64,000 bases of DNA from CAYWNA01 sp964459305. Lineage in GTDB: Bacteria; Planctomycetota; Planctomycetia; Pirellulales; Pirellulaceae. The notes below the pieces were generated by a model, which saw only the letters and a list, made by a program, of their open reading frames with translations, was not told the DNA's origin and did no database searches. The stretch spans positions 1 to 64,000 of the forward strand of contig CAYWNA010000028.1 in NCBI GenBank assembly GCA_964459305.1. Reading direction: 5' to 3'. Positions within the stretch are counted from its first letter, which is position 1. The number at the start of each line of letters is the position of its first letter. Below are positions 16,911 through 26,061 of this stretch, piece by piece. The position numbers and the translations under genes are program-made.

Positions 16911-18323
16911 ATGAGAATCCGTGGGTTGCAGCGTGTGTCCATGAAGCAAAATCATCCTTCGCGGCGTAGTTTCCTCAAGATCTCAGCGGCTGCTCTGGGG
17001 GTGGCGGCGTTCGGCCGGCCGCTAATCTTGTCAGGCGCCGAGGCTGGCTCCACGGCCGCCAACAGCAAGCTGAACCTCGCGGTGGTCGGCTGCGGCGGGC
17101 AAGGACGCGGCGTGATGAGGGGCCTGCTCTCCGGCGGCGCAAATCTCGTGGCCCTGTGCGATCCGGATCCGGAAATGATCGACAAGGCCCGGGCCGATGC
17201 CTTACGCTCCGGCGGCGAGGCGAGCAAGGACGCCAGGGCGTATGAGGACTATCGCCGGCTGCTCGACAACGCGGCAAGTTTCGACGCCGTACTGGTCGCC
17301 ACGCCCGACCACTGGCATGCCCACTTGTGCAAGGTGTTCATGAAAGCCGGCAAGCACATCTACTGCGAGAAGCCGCTGACGCACAGCGTGGCCGAAGCCC
17401 GCGAGCTGCGCGAGCTGTCGCGCACTGCGAACGTCGTCACCCAGATGGGCAACCAGGGCAGCGCCAGCGAGTCGCTCCGCCGCTGTACGGAGATCATCCG
17501 GGCCGGCGCGCTGGGCCAGATCCGCGAGATGTACCAGTGGGGCATCGGCGTCACCGCAAACGAAGGCAACGCGGAAGGCGAAGATCCCATTCCCGAGGGC
17601 TTCAACTGGGATCTGTGGGTCGGGCCGTCGGCCATGCGCCCGTTCAAGAAAGACGTCTATCATCCCTTCCGGTGGCGAAGCTGGTTCGACTTCGGCAACG
17701 GTGGCCTGGCCGATTTCTGCTGCCACGCCATCAATCTGCCCATGCGGGCGCTCGACCTGAGCTATCCCAACAAGATTGTCGTCAACATGAAGGACGGAAA
17801 GCAGATTGCCGACAAGGCCGCGGTCGAGTTCCACTTCCCCGCTCGCGGCGACCTCCCGCCCGTCACGCTGCACTGGCAGGGAAGCGGCAAGCCTCCTGCT
17901 GACGCACTCCAGCCCCTAGCCGACACTTACGGGGACAAGGTGCCCAATGGCCTGCTGATCCTCGGCGAGAAGGGCTGCATCCACACCAGTCACTGGAACA
18001 CAGGCGGCAAGATCCGCCTCGAAGGCGAGCCCGGCCTGAGCGACGTGCTCCGCCACGAGGCCACCAAGGACATTCCCAAGACCCTTCCGCGGACCCCAAG
18101 CCACGGCAAAGAATGGCTCGACGCCTGCCGCGGAGAGGGCCAAGTGAAGACCTTCTCTGATTTCGACATCGGCGGCAAGCTCACCGAGATCGGCCTGGCA
18201 GGCGTGGTCGGCATCCGTGCCGGCAAGAGCCTGGACTGGGACGGCGAGAAAATGGAGGCCACAAACGCCCCCGAAGCCGCCCAATTCGTTCACACCAAAT
18301 GCCGGACGAAGTGGCTGACGTGA
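16911..18323 (+). CDS. Tat-exported Gfo/Idh/MocA-family oxidoreductase
   Basis: An NAD(P)-dependent dehydrogenase-like protein of about 470 residues. A twin-arginine signal with SRRSFLKISAAALGVAAFG is followed by VVGCGGQGRG (nucleotide-binding glycines), ATPDHWHA and YCEKPLTH, the canonical EKP motif. The middle holds GFNWDLWVGPSAMRPF, typical of the large planctomycete subfamily. The start is placed at 16911 because GGGAG lies seven bases upstream; 16905 or 16890 would only lengthen the signal region. No operon partner is evident: the next gene is on the other strand. Substrate unknown, probably a sugar derivative. Confidence 0.9.
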   Translation: MRIRGLQRVSMKQNHPSRRSFLKISAAALGVAAFGRPLILSGAEAGSTAANSKLNLAVVGCGGQGRGVMRGLLSGGANLVALCDPDPEMIDKARADALRSGGEASKDARAYEDYRRLLDNAASFDAVLVATPDHWHAHLCKVFMKAGKHIYCEKPLTHSVAEARELRELSRTANVVTQMGNQGSASESLRRCTEIIRAGALGQIREMYQWGIGVTANEGNAEGEDPIPEGFNWDLWVGPSAMRPFKKDVYHPFRWRSWFDFGNGGLADFCCHAINLPMRALDLSYPNKIVVNMKDGKQIADKAAVEFHFPARGDLPPVTLHWQGSGKPPADALQPLADTYGDKVPNGLLILGEKGCIHTSHWNTGGKIRLEGEPGLSDVLRHEATKDIPKTLPRTPSHGKEWLDACRGEGQVKTFSDFDIGGKLTEIGLAGVVGIRAGKSLDWDGEKMEATNAPEAAQFVHTKCRTKWLT

Positions 18324-18357
18324 TGCCCTCGATCTTCTCGCATCGGCCCCGAAAGCT

Positions 18358-18439
18358 CCTTCTCCACATGAGAGAGGGCTAGGGTAAGGACAAGAACGCA
18401 AGAAGAACCCTCACCCCGGCCCTCTCCCAGGGGGAGAGG
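18358..18439. repeat. REP-like inverted repeat supplying the end of the URO-D-family gene
   Basis: CTTCTCCACATGAGAGAGGG (18359 onward) and the inverse of the stretch ending 18439 (CCTCTCCCCCTGGGAGAGGG in reverse complement) pair over about 32 imperfect positions around a loop near 18391-18407. This GGGAGAGGG/GGTGAGGG type is widespread in bacteria. The minus-strand TGA of the neighbouring gene lies inside it. Confidence 0.75.
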
Positions 18440-19604
18440 AGGCGAATCCTCGACCCGAGGCTTGTAACTTTGGGAAGGAATTCTGTATACGGTCGATCTT
18501 CTCGATCGTCAGTGGGTGGCTTGCGTGCTCCAATACCGCGGTCAGCGCGAGCAGGTTCTCGTTTGACACCAAGTTCTCTGTGGACATGGCGACGGCGACC
18601 CTTTCTTCCTCGCCGATCTCTTTCAGGAAGGACAACGCGAAATCTCTGGTTGCCTTGGGCCCAAGGGAGTACACGGAACCGGGGAAACCTACCCAGATCG
18701 CCTTGTCCGGCCATGTGGCGAGCGCTTCGCCGATCGTTACATCGCCCATCGGCGGAGGATGAAACGCCTCGACGATATCGACCGGCGTTTTGGCGATCAG
18801 GTCTTTCAGAATCTTCAACCGGCCATCCATGTGCACTGCCATCAGCTTCCCATGTTCGTGCAGAATCATACCCTGTTGTTCGTACACGGGCATGAAGTAG
18901 GACTCGAACAACTTCGGGCTGACCAGCGCTCCGTCAAGATTGTCCCCGCACAGGACGATGGGCGCCGGTCCTTTTGCGGCGATCTCGTGTAGCGGTTCGC
19001 GACTCTTCGAGAGAGCAACGTAGAGCTCCTCGACCAGATCGGGGTAGTCTGCGTGATGGTAGAAGAACCGGCCTTCTTCGCTGCCCACCCAGTGGATCAT
19101 CAGCATCTGCATCGGTGAATGAGGCACGTAACTGAGGACCACACCCTCGTTGCCCAACCAATCCATGGCTTGTTCGATGGGGAAGTAGTCGGCAATGTAC
19201 TCGGTGTTCTCCACCATGTACTTGACGACGTTGTAGTCTTCATGCCCCTTGATCAGGCGATCCGTGTGCCAGGGTGACACGTCGTTCCAGCTTCGCTGAG
19301 CGTGCCATTGGCCGACGCCCGGTTCACGCCTTTCGACCTCCGAGACCTCGCCAACGGGCGTGGAGTACGTTCGATGCACGATGGCGCAACCGCCCGACGA
19401 ACTCCGCCGCTCGGTGATTTTGACCCCGTGCATTTTCTCAACGTGAGATGGCCTGAGCCAGCACATGCCCATGCCCCGATTGCGGCATTCTCGTTCTGCC
19501 CAACCGATCTGGCTGTGCCTCCAATAGTGGAAGAAAGGCAGGCGGTCCGTCCCTTTCTTCAGACTCGCAGCCATGATCCTTTCACGGGGACTCATGTCAG
19601 TCAT
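18411..19604 (-). CDS. Uroporphyrinogen-decarboxylase-family protein (probably methyltransferase-like, not HemE)
   Basis: A TIM-barrel protein of 397 residues. SPRERIMAAS near the N-terminus is the URO-D-superfamily opening (compare PRERFLAAL), and the C-terminal half has MAVHMDGRLKILKDLI and DIVEAFHPPPMGDVTI, which resemble the cobalamin/methyltransfer branch. The strict HemE substrate motifs are not evident, so heme synthesis is unlikely. The final residues, GFASSPPGRGPG, and the stop codon are encoded by a REP repeat, so the original C-terminus was probably replaced. Neighbours give no pathway; a histidine kinase is divergent from it. Confidence 0.78.
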   Translation of the reverse strand: MTDMSPRERIMAASLKKGTDRLPFFHYWRHSQIGWAERECRNRGMGMCWLRPSHVEKMHGVKITERRSSSGGCAIVHRTYSTPVGEVSEVERREPGVGQWHAQRSWNDVSPWHTDRLIKGHEDYNVVKYMVENTEYIADYFPIEQAMDWLGNEGVVLSYVPHSPMQMLMIHWVGSEEGRFFYHHADYPDLVEELYVALSKSREPLHEIAAKGPAPIVLCGDNLDGALVSPKLFESYFMPVYEQQGMILHEHGKLMAVHMDGRLKILKDLIAKTPVDIVEAFHPPPMGDVTIGEALATWPDKAIWVGFPGSVYSLGPKATRDFALSFLKEIGEEERVAVAMSTENLVSNENLLALTAVLEHASHPLTIEKIDRIQNSFPKLQASGRGFASSPPGRGPG

Positions 19605-19993
19605 TGTCCAAGCACTCTCTTTCTTTACCCACTGGTTCTTTCATCCCGGCGTCCCGTAGCGAAGCCTCCAACGGGTGAACCTCCATATACTCTATATGAT
19701 TGTCGACTCTTGGATGTGTTGAGCCCTCCACGGTACTCCGCGGCGTGCTCATTATAGCGCGACAAGTTAGAGTGGTATATGCTGTGTCTGAGGCAGTGCC
19801 AGCCCCGAATCACCTCCCATCTACTATCACGCCTTATACATGTCACAGGTGCTGCGTTCGACAAAAATGGCATAAACGCTCGGACGACGGACCGTGACCG
19901 TGGCGAGGATTGTGAGCTATGCTTTCATGATCGTTCTGCGAAAGGATGGCTTGCTTTCTGCAGGGATGGGGTCCTCACGGTCAAGATCGTCCG
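19605..19993. other. Intergenic region between divergent genes, no gene identified
   Basis: This stretch separates the URO-D-family gene (minus) and the sensor kinase (plus) and must hold both promoters. I could not pick out convincing -35/-10 pairs. Bases 19738-19775 share CCGCGG, CGACAAGT and GAGTGG, in the same order and at similar spacing, with 16236-16279. Confidence 0.5.
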
Positions 19994-22585
19994 ATGAATC
20001 GCTACCTTACAGCGCGAACGCGCATTGCAGTCGGCCTCGTGTCATTGCTGTTCTGCGTGTTCGCATGCGCCATGATGCTCTCCCTCGTACCGGATCCCCG
20101 TCCGGCGACCATGGCGGGTCGAATGGCGCTGTGTGAGGCGCTCGCAGTGAACAGTTCGGTTCTGGCCGATCGTTCGGATTTCCAGCCGTTGCACGCGATC
20201 CTGTCGGTAGTTGTCGATCGGAACGACGACGTCCTTTCGGCCGGCATCCGTCAAGCCGACGGTGAGCTGTTGGTCGAAGTCGGCGGCCACCAAGCGAACT
20301 GGACGCCATTGCCTGATGACCGATCAACCGACGCGCAAATCTACATCCCCATCCGCTCCGTCGCCGGAGACCAGAAGTGGGGCGGCGTCGAAGTCCGCTT
20401 TGTGCCTTTGGCGCGAGAAGGGTGGCTCGGCTACGTGGACTCGCCCATCGTCCGACTGGTGGTCTTCGTACTCGCGGCATCCCTGCTCGCGTTCTATCTG
20501 TACCTGGGGAAAATGCTCCAGCATCTGAATCCTACGAGGGCGGTTCCGAACCGCGTGCGAAGTGCCTTGGATACACTGGCCGAAGGGCTGTTGGTGATCG
20601 ACAAAGACGAACGAATCGTTCTGGCCAACCAGGCGTTCGCGACGATCGTGGGCAGCGATCCGGATGAGCTCACGGGTCGGCGTGCTTCGAGCTTTTCGTG
20701 GCTGTCCGAGGATGGTGTCCCGGTCCATACCTATCCCTGGGCTGATACGCTGGAACAGAAAAAGGCGCAGACGGGCGTGACCATGCGTCTTGCCCTCGGC
20801 CCGACCGACGAGCGCGTCTTCAACGTGAATTGCGCGCCCGTGCTGGGAAGCAGCAAAGACCACCTCGGTGTGCTGATCAGTTGCGAAGACGTGACCGAGC
20901 TCGAAAGACAGAAGGGGGAACTCGCCAAATCCACGAAGGTGGCCGAAGCCGCCAACCGCGCCAAGAGCGAGTTTCTGGCCAACATGAGTCATGAGATTCG
21001 CACGCCGATGAATGCGATTCTTGGCTTTGCCGAGGTTCTCCATCGCGGTTATGAATCCGGCGAGAAGGAACGCCGGGAGTATTTGGACACGATCCACGCC
21101 AGCGGCAACCACCTCCTGGAACTGATCAACGACATCCTCGATCTGTCGAAGGTCGAATCCGGCCGGTTGGATGTCGAACGGCAGCGCTGCTCGGTGCACG
21201 AAGTCATTATCGGCGTCGTGAAAGTGCTTCAGTTGCGTGCGAGAGAAAAAGGTGTTTCGCTAGAGTATGAGCCCGGTGGCATTCCCGAAACCATCATGAC
21301 CGATCCCGGTCGACTGCGCCAGATTCTGACCAACCTGGTCGGGAACGCCCTCAAGTTCACGGAAAGTGGAGGTGTTGTGGTCCGGTCCCGCCTGGTGCGG
21401 AAGGCGGGAGAGTTCCAGTTGGCGGTCGACGTGATCGACACGGGAATCGGCGTGGCTTCGGAAAAGCTGCCGGAAATCTTCGAGCCGTTCGCGCAAGCGG
21501 ATTCCTTGGCCAGACGTCGGCACACTGGTACGGGTTTGGGGCTTGCGATTAGTCGACGGTTTGCCAGGGCGTTGGGAGGTGACATCACGGCGCGGAGTGA
21601 ACTTGGCAAAGGAAGCATGTTTACAGTCACCATCGACACCGGATCGCTGGAAGGCGTGCAAATCCTGACTGCCCCAACCAGCGATTCGCCAGTGGCCCAT
21701 GACACGTCGCGAGAGCAGACCATGCCAGACCTCTCCGGGCTACGTTTTCTGGTGGCCGACGACGGAACGCCAAACCGCAGATTTGTGGAATTGGTACTGG
21801 GGCGGGCTGGAGCCGTCGTGGACGGCGCTGCAGACGGCCGTATTGCGATCGAAAAGGCGTGCAAGCAGCAATACGACGTGATTCTTATGGACATGCAGAT
21901 GCCGGTGCTGGACGGATTTGGCGCTGCCACCCGTTTGCGCCAGGAAGGGCTAACGACACCGATCATTGCATTGACTGCCGACGTTAGAAAGGGCGTAGAA
22001 AAGCGGTGTCGCGATGCCGGATGCTCCGACTTCCTCGTCAAACCGATCAACATCGACCAACTGCTTGCTCGCGTCGCGAGCGCTACGGGCAGGCATGCCT
22101 CGCTGCCAGATTCGTCGACAGAACACACCGCAGACGGAGTCACCAGTGGGGATGGACGTGTGCCGGTGGCCGGACAAAAGGATGTCAATCGGAAAACACC
22201 GCCCTCGACCGCGTCCGAATCGACTCACAGAGAATCGGCGCCAAACGGCAATTCACCCACGCGATCACCGATTACCTCTAGTCTTGCCAGCGATGATGCC
22301 GAATTCCGGGAAATCGTCCGAGAATTCGTCGGGCTCTTGGGCAATCAACTGAATGCGATGTGCCAAGCGTGGCAAAAGAACGACTGCAAGCAAGTCGCCT
22401 TCTTGGCTCACTGGCTCAAGGGCGCGGCAGGAACGGTTGGGTTCGCGCAGTTCACCGATCCGGCGCTTCGACTTCAACGAATTGCCGAAGAGGGTCGAGC
22501 CGATCAGATGGGCAGCGTTATCCGTGAAATTGTCAATCTTGCGGATCGCATTGTCCTTCCGTCGGCTGCGACTACTCCCGCCTGA
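19994..22585 (+). CDS. Membrane hybrid sensor histidine kinase (PAS-HisKA-HATPase-REC-Hpt)
   Basis: A full phosphorelay in one chain of 863 residues. Two membrane helices (about 10-32 and 152-171) enclose a periplasmic sensor domain of about 120 residues. A PAS domain (about 190-300) is followed by the phospho-accepting H333 in NMSHEIRTPMNAILGF and an ATPase domain with TNLVGNALKFTESG, DTGIGV and GTGLGLAI. The receiver domain has phosphoacceptor D633 in VILMDMQMPVLDG and KPI near its end. An Hpt domain with H806 (LAHWLKGAAG) ends the protein. A Ser/Thr/Pro-rich linker (about 705-765) joins REC and Hpt. The start at 19994 (MNRYLTARTR) is chosen over an upstream in-frame ATG because it begins directly with the membrane anchor. 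No cognate output regulator is adjacent; signal unknown. Confidence 0.93.
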   Translation: MNRYLTARTRIAVGLVSLLFCVFACAMMLSLVPDPRPATMAGRMALCEALAVNSSVLADRSDFQPLHAILSVVVDRNDDVLSAGIRQADGELLVEVGGHQANWTPLPDDRSTDAQIYIPIRSVAGDQKWGGVEVRFVPLAREGWLGYVDSPIVRLVVFVLAASLLAFYLYLGKMLQHLNPTRAVPNRVRSALDTLAEGLLVIDKDERIVLANQAFATIVGSDPDELTGRRASSFSWLSEDGVPVHTYPWADTLEQKKAQTGVTMRLALGPTDERVFNVNCAPVLGSSKDHLGVLISCEDVTELERQKGELAKSTKVAEAANRAKSEFLANMSHEIRTPMNAILGFAEVLHRGYESGEKERREYLDTIHASGNHLLELINDILDLSKVESGRLDVERQRCSVHEVIIGVVKVLQLRAREKGVSLEYEPGGIPETIMTDPGRLRQILTNLVGNALKFTESGGVVVRSRLVRKAGEFQLAVDVIDTGIGVASEKLPEIFEPFAQADSLARRRHTGTGLGLAISRRFARALGGDITARSELGKGSMFTVTIDTGSLEGVQILTAPTSDSPVAHDTSREQTMPDLSGLRFLVADDGTPNRRFVELVLGRAGAVVDGAADGRIAIEKACKQQYDVILMDMQMPVLDGFGAATRLRQEGLTTPIIALTADVRKGVEKRCRDAGCSDFLVKPINIDQLLARVASATGRHASLPDSSTEHTADGVTSGDGRVPVAGQKDVNRKTPPSTASESTHRESAPNGNSPTRSPITSSLASDDAEFREIVREFVGLLGNQLNAMCQAWQKNDCKQVAFLAHWLKGAAGTVGFAQFTDPALRLQRIAEEGRADQMGSVIREIVNLADRIVLPSAATTPA

Positions 22586-22781
22586 CCGCTGCTCAGGAAG
22601 ATCCTCAACGCCTTCCGGCTTCCGCCTCGTGCGCGAATCGGAAACCGGGCGTCCGATGGTTTTCTACCCTTCGCCGCGAAACAAACGCATGTTTTGCCTC
22701 GGTATTCTGCTAGAATGCTCGTCGGTAGGTCGACTGGATTAGGCGGTTTCTAAACACCGCGACGAGAATGTGAGGGAAATA

Positions 22782-24284
22782 ATGACCAGCTTGCTGATGC
22801 TTTGTTGCGCTGCCCTCGTGACCGCCGACGATAACGCTGCGGTCCAGGTGGATTCTACGAAACAACTGTTTCTGGACGACGAACTGATCGCCTCGATGCA
22901 GAACGTCAAACGTCAGATTCATCAGGCGAAGAAGCACGAGGGCAACCCGGTCTTATGGCCCAGCCAACCGTGGGAAGGTGCCGTAGCCGTGATCTACGGT
23001 TCGGTCTTGCGCGACGGAGACAAGTACCGCATGTGGTATCACGGTGGGGCCGGGGTAAGCTACGCCGAGAGCGATGACGGTATCCGCTGGACCACGCCGC
23101 CTCTGGACTTCGTCAAAATCGACGGGCAGCCGACGAACGTACTGATTCGCCGTGGAGCCAACGAAGGTGAGCCGAATGCGATTCCCTACTTCTACGAGAT
23201 CTTCGGCGTACATAAGGACGAAAGAGAGACCGACCCGTCGATGCGGTACAAGATGGGCTTCTTGAGCCTCGATCGCCAGTACAAAGGGCCGCGGGGCAAG
23301 AGGTTCCACAGCGGACAAAGGCGAGGGCTTGGAGTGGCGGCCAGTGAAGACGGAATCCACTGGCGGTTGGTCGACAATTGGGCCACGGAAGCCATCTGCG
23401 ACGGTGCCACGCATTGGCTGTTCGACACGGCGGCAGACAAGTTCATCCTGTACGGCCGGACAAAATTCATCGCTCCGGGGCTGACGGACGCGTGGCTGAC
23501 CGGCAATTCCACCGATGACTGGGTCAAGAAGTACTTCTGGGGACGCTCGGTGGCACGCGTCGAGTCACCCGACTTCATCCGCTGGAACATCACCGAGCCT
23601 GACGAGGGACCGGTGGTGATGACGGCCGATACCGAAGACGAGCCCGGCACCGAAATCTACTCGATGCTTGTTTTCCCGTACGAGAGCGTCTACATCGGTC
23701 TCGTTCAGGCATTTCATAATCGTCCGGACGAATGCCATCTCGACATTCAATTGGCGGTCAGTCGCGACAGCGTGAAGTTCACACGTGTCGGCGACCGGTC
23801 GGCATTTCTCCCTTGCGGACCGGTCGGAAGCTGGGACCGGTTCAACAACTCACTGGCAAACAACCCGCCGATTCCTGTCGGCGACCAGTTACGGATCTAC
23901 TACGGCGGAAGAACCTATCGGCACAGCCCATACCAGGGCAGCGACAAAGGAATGCCAGATGGCGGCATTGGATTCGCGACGATTCCGCGAGACCGATTCG
24001 TATCACTTTCGGCATCATTTGAGGGCGGAGTCGTCACGACCAAACCTCTGGTGTTCCGCCGGAAGAACCTGCATCTGAATGCCGCCTGCCGTTTCGGCGA
24101 AATCCTGATCGAACTGTTGGACTCCGAAGGCAACACCGTGGCCCGTTCCACACCGGTCCGGCAGGACTGTCTGGACATCCCGGTCCAGTGGGCCGACGGC
24201 AGTTTGGCCAGCGACGCCGGCCCACTCGCCGCAAAGATCACCCTAAAAAACGCGCATCTCTATGCACTGTGGTGTACGGACTGA
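22782..24284 (+). CDS. Exported five-bladed beta-propeller protein, glycosyl-hydrolase-like
   Basis: About 500 residues with a short signal peptide (MTSLLMLCCAALVTA). It has repeated propeller motifs of the GH32/43/62/68 type: LFLDDELIAS near the N-terminus, GDKYRMWYHGG, YAESDDGIRW, VAASEDGIHWR and QLRIYYGGRTYRH. These 'YAxSxDGIxW' blades are typical of a large planctomycete family of unknown substrate. Catalytic residues cannot be assigned with confidence. The start is placed at ATG 22782 behind GAGGG; a GTG at 22770 is the longer alternative. It follows the sensor kinase after 196 bases and may be independent. Confidence 0.8.
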   Translation: MTSLLMLCCAALVTADDNAAVQVDSTKQLFLDDELIASMQNVKRQIHQAKKHEGNPVLWPSQPWEGAVAVIYGSVLRDGDKYRMWYHGGAGVSYAESDDGIRWTTPPLDFVKIDGQPTNVLIRRGANEGEPNAIPYFYEIFGVHKDERETDPSMRYKMGFLSLDRQYKGPRGKRFHSGQRRGLGVAASEDGIHWRLVDNWATEAICDGATHWLFDTAADKFILYGRTKFIAPGLTDAWLTGNSTDDWVKKYFWGRSVARVESPDFIRWNITEPDEGPVVMTADTEDEPGTEIYSMLVFPYESVYIGLVQAFHNRPDECHLDIQLAVSRDSVKFTRVGDRSAFLPCGPVGSWDRFNNSLANNPPIPVGDQLRIYYGGRTYRHSPYQGSDKGMPDGGIGFATIPRDRFVSLSASFEGGVVTTKPLVFRRKNLHLNAACRFGEILIELLDSEGNTVARSTPVRQDCLDIPVQWADGSLASDAGPLAAKITLKNAHLYALWCTD

Positions 24285-24316
24285 CCTTTTGGCAGGTCCG
24301 AGCAGGAGAGAGGCAA

Positions 24317-24910
24317 ATGGTTGCCAACGGTTCAGGCAAGCCCCCGAGAAGCTCCAGTGAGATTCGCGCCGCGATCGAATCGATTCGTGACCAGAGCGAC
24401 GCAACGGCTCCAGTTGGTCCATTGACGGATGGGCTCAGCCCTGATCACCGCATCGTGATCGCTTCGTTCTTCGACCAGGAAGTGGCTCGAAGGCACCAAC
24501 GCAAGCTCGGCGAAGCGGGTGTCTACTCGTCGCTGGAGGTCCGTCGCAAGAGGACGGAGTTGATCGTGGAGTATGAGGATCACGGGCGAGCTGGGCAGGT
24601 CGTGGACGAATTTCGAGAACAATGCCCGGACCGCCCACGTTCAGGCATTCGCCGCGACTTCGATTACCTGATTTTTGGAATCGCGATTGGAGGCACCGTG
24701 GGGAGTTTCTTCCTGTTTCGCGCCCAGCACCACCCGCTGGCGATTGCTGCCTTGATTGGGTTCGGTGTGACCGGCGCGCTTGTCGGCCATTTGATTGATC
24801 GCTGGCGAGGTGCCGTTCGACGGGGCGGCCGATTTCGATTTGGCGTGTGGGAGTTCCTGATCCTGGCCACCCTGCCCGCGCTAGCTACTACCGAGAAGGA
24901 TGCTCCTTGA
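24317..24910 (+). CDS. Hypothetical protein with two C-terminal membrane helices
   Basis: A protein of about 197 residues that I do not recognise. The start ATG at 24317 has GGAGAGAGG just upstream. The N-terminal half is soluble and charged and contains HRIVIASFFDQEVARRHQRK and TELIVEYEDHGRAGQVVDEF, which suggest a small alpha/beta domain like the DUF2007-type signal-transducing domains (a guess). Two hydrophobic segments follow, YLIFGIAIGGTVGSFFLF and HPLAIAALIGFGVTGALVGH. It starts 32 bases after the propeller gene, so the two may be cotranscribed. Its 3' end overlaps the opposite-strand PQQ-propeller remnant by 23 bases. Confidence 0.65.
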   Translation: MVANGSGKPPRSSSEIRAAIESIRDQSDATAPVGPLTDGLSPDHRIVIASFFDQEVARRHQRKLGEAGVYSSLEVRRKRTELIVEYEDHGRAGQVVDEFREQCPDRPRSGIRRDFDYLIFGIAIGGTVGSFFLFRAQHHPLAIAALIGFGVTGALVGHLIDRWRGAVRRGGRFRFGVWEFLILATLPALATTEKDAP

Positions 24911-25640
24911 TGTCGTAAGCCGTCAGGCGTTGTTGATTGCGGATGTAGAGCCGGTCGTTGGCGACCACGGGATGGGCCCAGCTTGGGCGGCCGAGATTTT
25001 CAATGCCGAAACGTCCGTGTTCGCGGTATTCTTTGTGGGTCGCTTCGACCAGTGCCATCTGGTGACGTTCGCCCAAACAGTACAACATCCCATCGACGAC
25101 GATTAGCGAACCCTTGGTCACGCTGCGGTCGGCCCAGGCGATTTCGCCGGTCAGATAGTCCATGCAAATCAGGCCACTGCTACCAAAGCCGTACAGGTGA
25201 TCGTCCACGCGCACCATGCCGCCGTGGTGGTTCTGCATTTTCTGTTCAAAGTACACCTCCTCGGCTTTTTGGCCGTTGCCGTCTGGTACAATCCGTGCCA
25301 GCCCGCCACCGGTCCCGTACGCGCTGGCGGCAAACACGTGGTTTTCGTACGCCACGGGCGTGCTCACGTTCGCCGTTGAATTGCAGGGATTGCTGTAGCT
25401 CCACAACGCATCGCCATTGTCGGCCGTTACGCCGAAAACGCTTTCGCGGGCAAACTGGATGATCTGGCGAACTCCGCCGATATCGGCGGCCACGGGTGAC
25501 GAATACTGCGCTCCCTCGGTCACGGCCCTGCTGCGCCACACGATCTCGCCCGTGATTTTGTTCAGTGCGGCGACGGTCCCATCGCTGCCGCCGGGTGTCA
25601 CAATCACCAAGTCTTTCTCGATCAGCGGCGATTCACTGTA
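24888..25640 (-). pseudogene. N-terminally truncated PQQ-binding-like beta-propeller protein
   Basis: About 250 codons of the C-terminal part of an outer-membrane-assembly/alcohol-dehydrogenase-like propeller of the planctomycete PQQ type. Blade repeats are clear: GTVAALNKITGEIVWRSR, VFGVTADNGDALWSY and LICMDYLTGEIAWADR. Homologues normally have about 400-450 residues with a signal peptide. Here the frame begins abruptly at YSESPLIEKDLVIVTPGG, directly after an in-frame TAA (25641-25643), with no start codon or ribosome binding site. The missing N-terminal blades are not found upstream. It is a remnant, or possibly a short product from GTG or TTG at an internal codon. Confidence 0.75.
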
Positions 25641-26061
25641 TTAATCTCATTACGTAATCCTTCTTTGATCCGAAATTCCCCATGGCCCGGAAACGCGCCA
25701 GACTCCAAGTCCCCGATTGTTGCCGCCAAACTCACGTCGGACAACCCTTGCACTCACCCTATGCAGATTCTTCAGGGTCCATTCGAGAGCCGACCCCGAC
25801 CACCAAAACCGCGTGTTTCTCGGCATGTTTGCCCATCGGCGGCATCCGTTCGTTTTCAGTTTGAGTAGAATAGTATGCTCCTAGCTATGCCGCGACGTTA
25901 TGTGCCAGGCTGCCACCGTTGATGACGATTGAGGTGCGAGCACTTGTAGAGTACGTTCCATGCAGCGCATTGCGTTGTGATCAGTTTGCAGAGTGCACCG
26001 TAGTATTTGACACGGCAGCTGCATACACTCATCGTGTGAGCAAACGAGTGGGGGACGAGCA
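25641..26061. other. Intergenic region upstream of guaC, no gene identified
   Basis: The stretch lies between the truncated propeller gene (minus) and guaC (plus), and I see no coding capacity of note. A short plus-strand frame (25887-25922) encodes only MPRRYVPGCHR. No riboswitch-like purine aptamer was recognised ahead of guaC. Confidence 0.45.

Noticed and set aside
25887..25922. Start-like peptide MPRRYVPGCHR resembling the N-terminus of REP-associated transposases
   Set aside because: Only eleven residues before a stop, no downstream homology in any frame; it could be chance.
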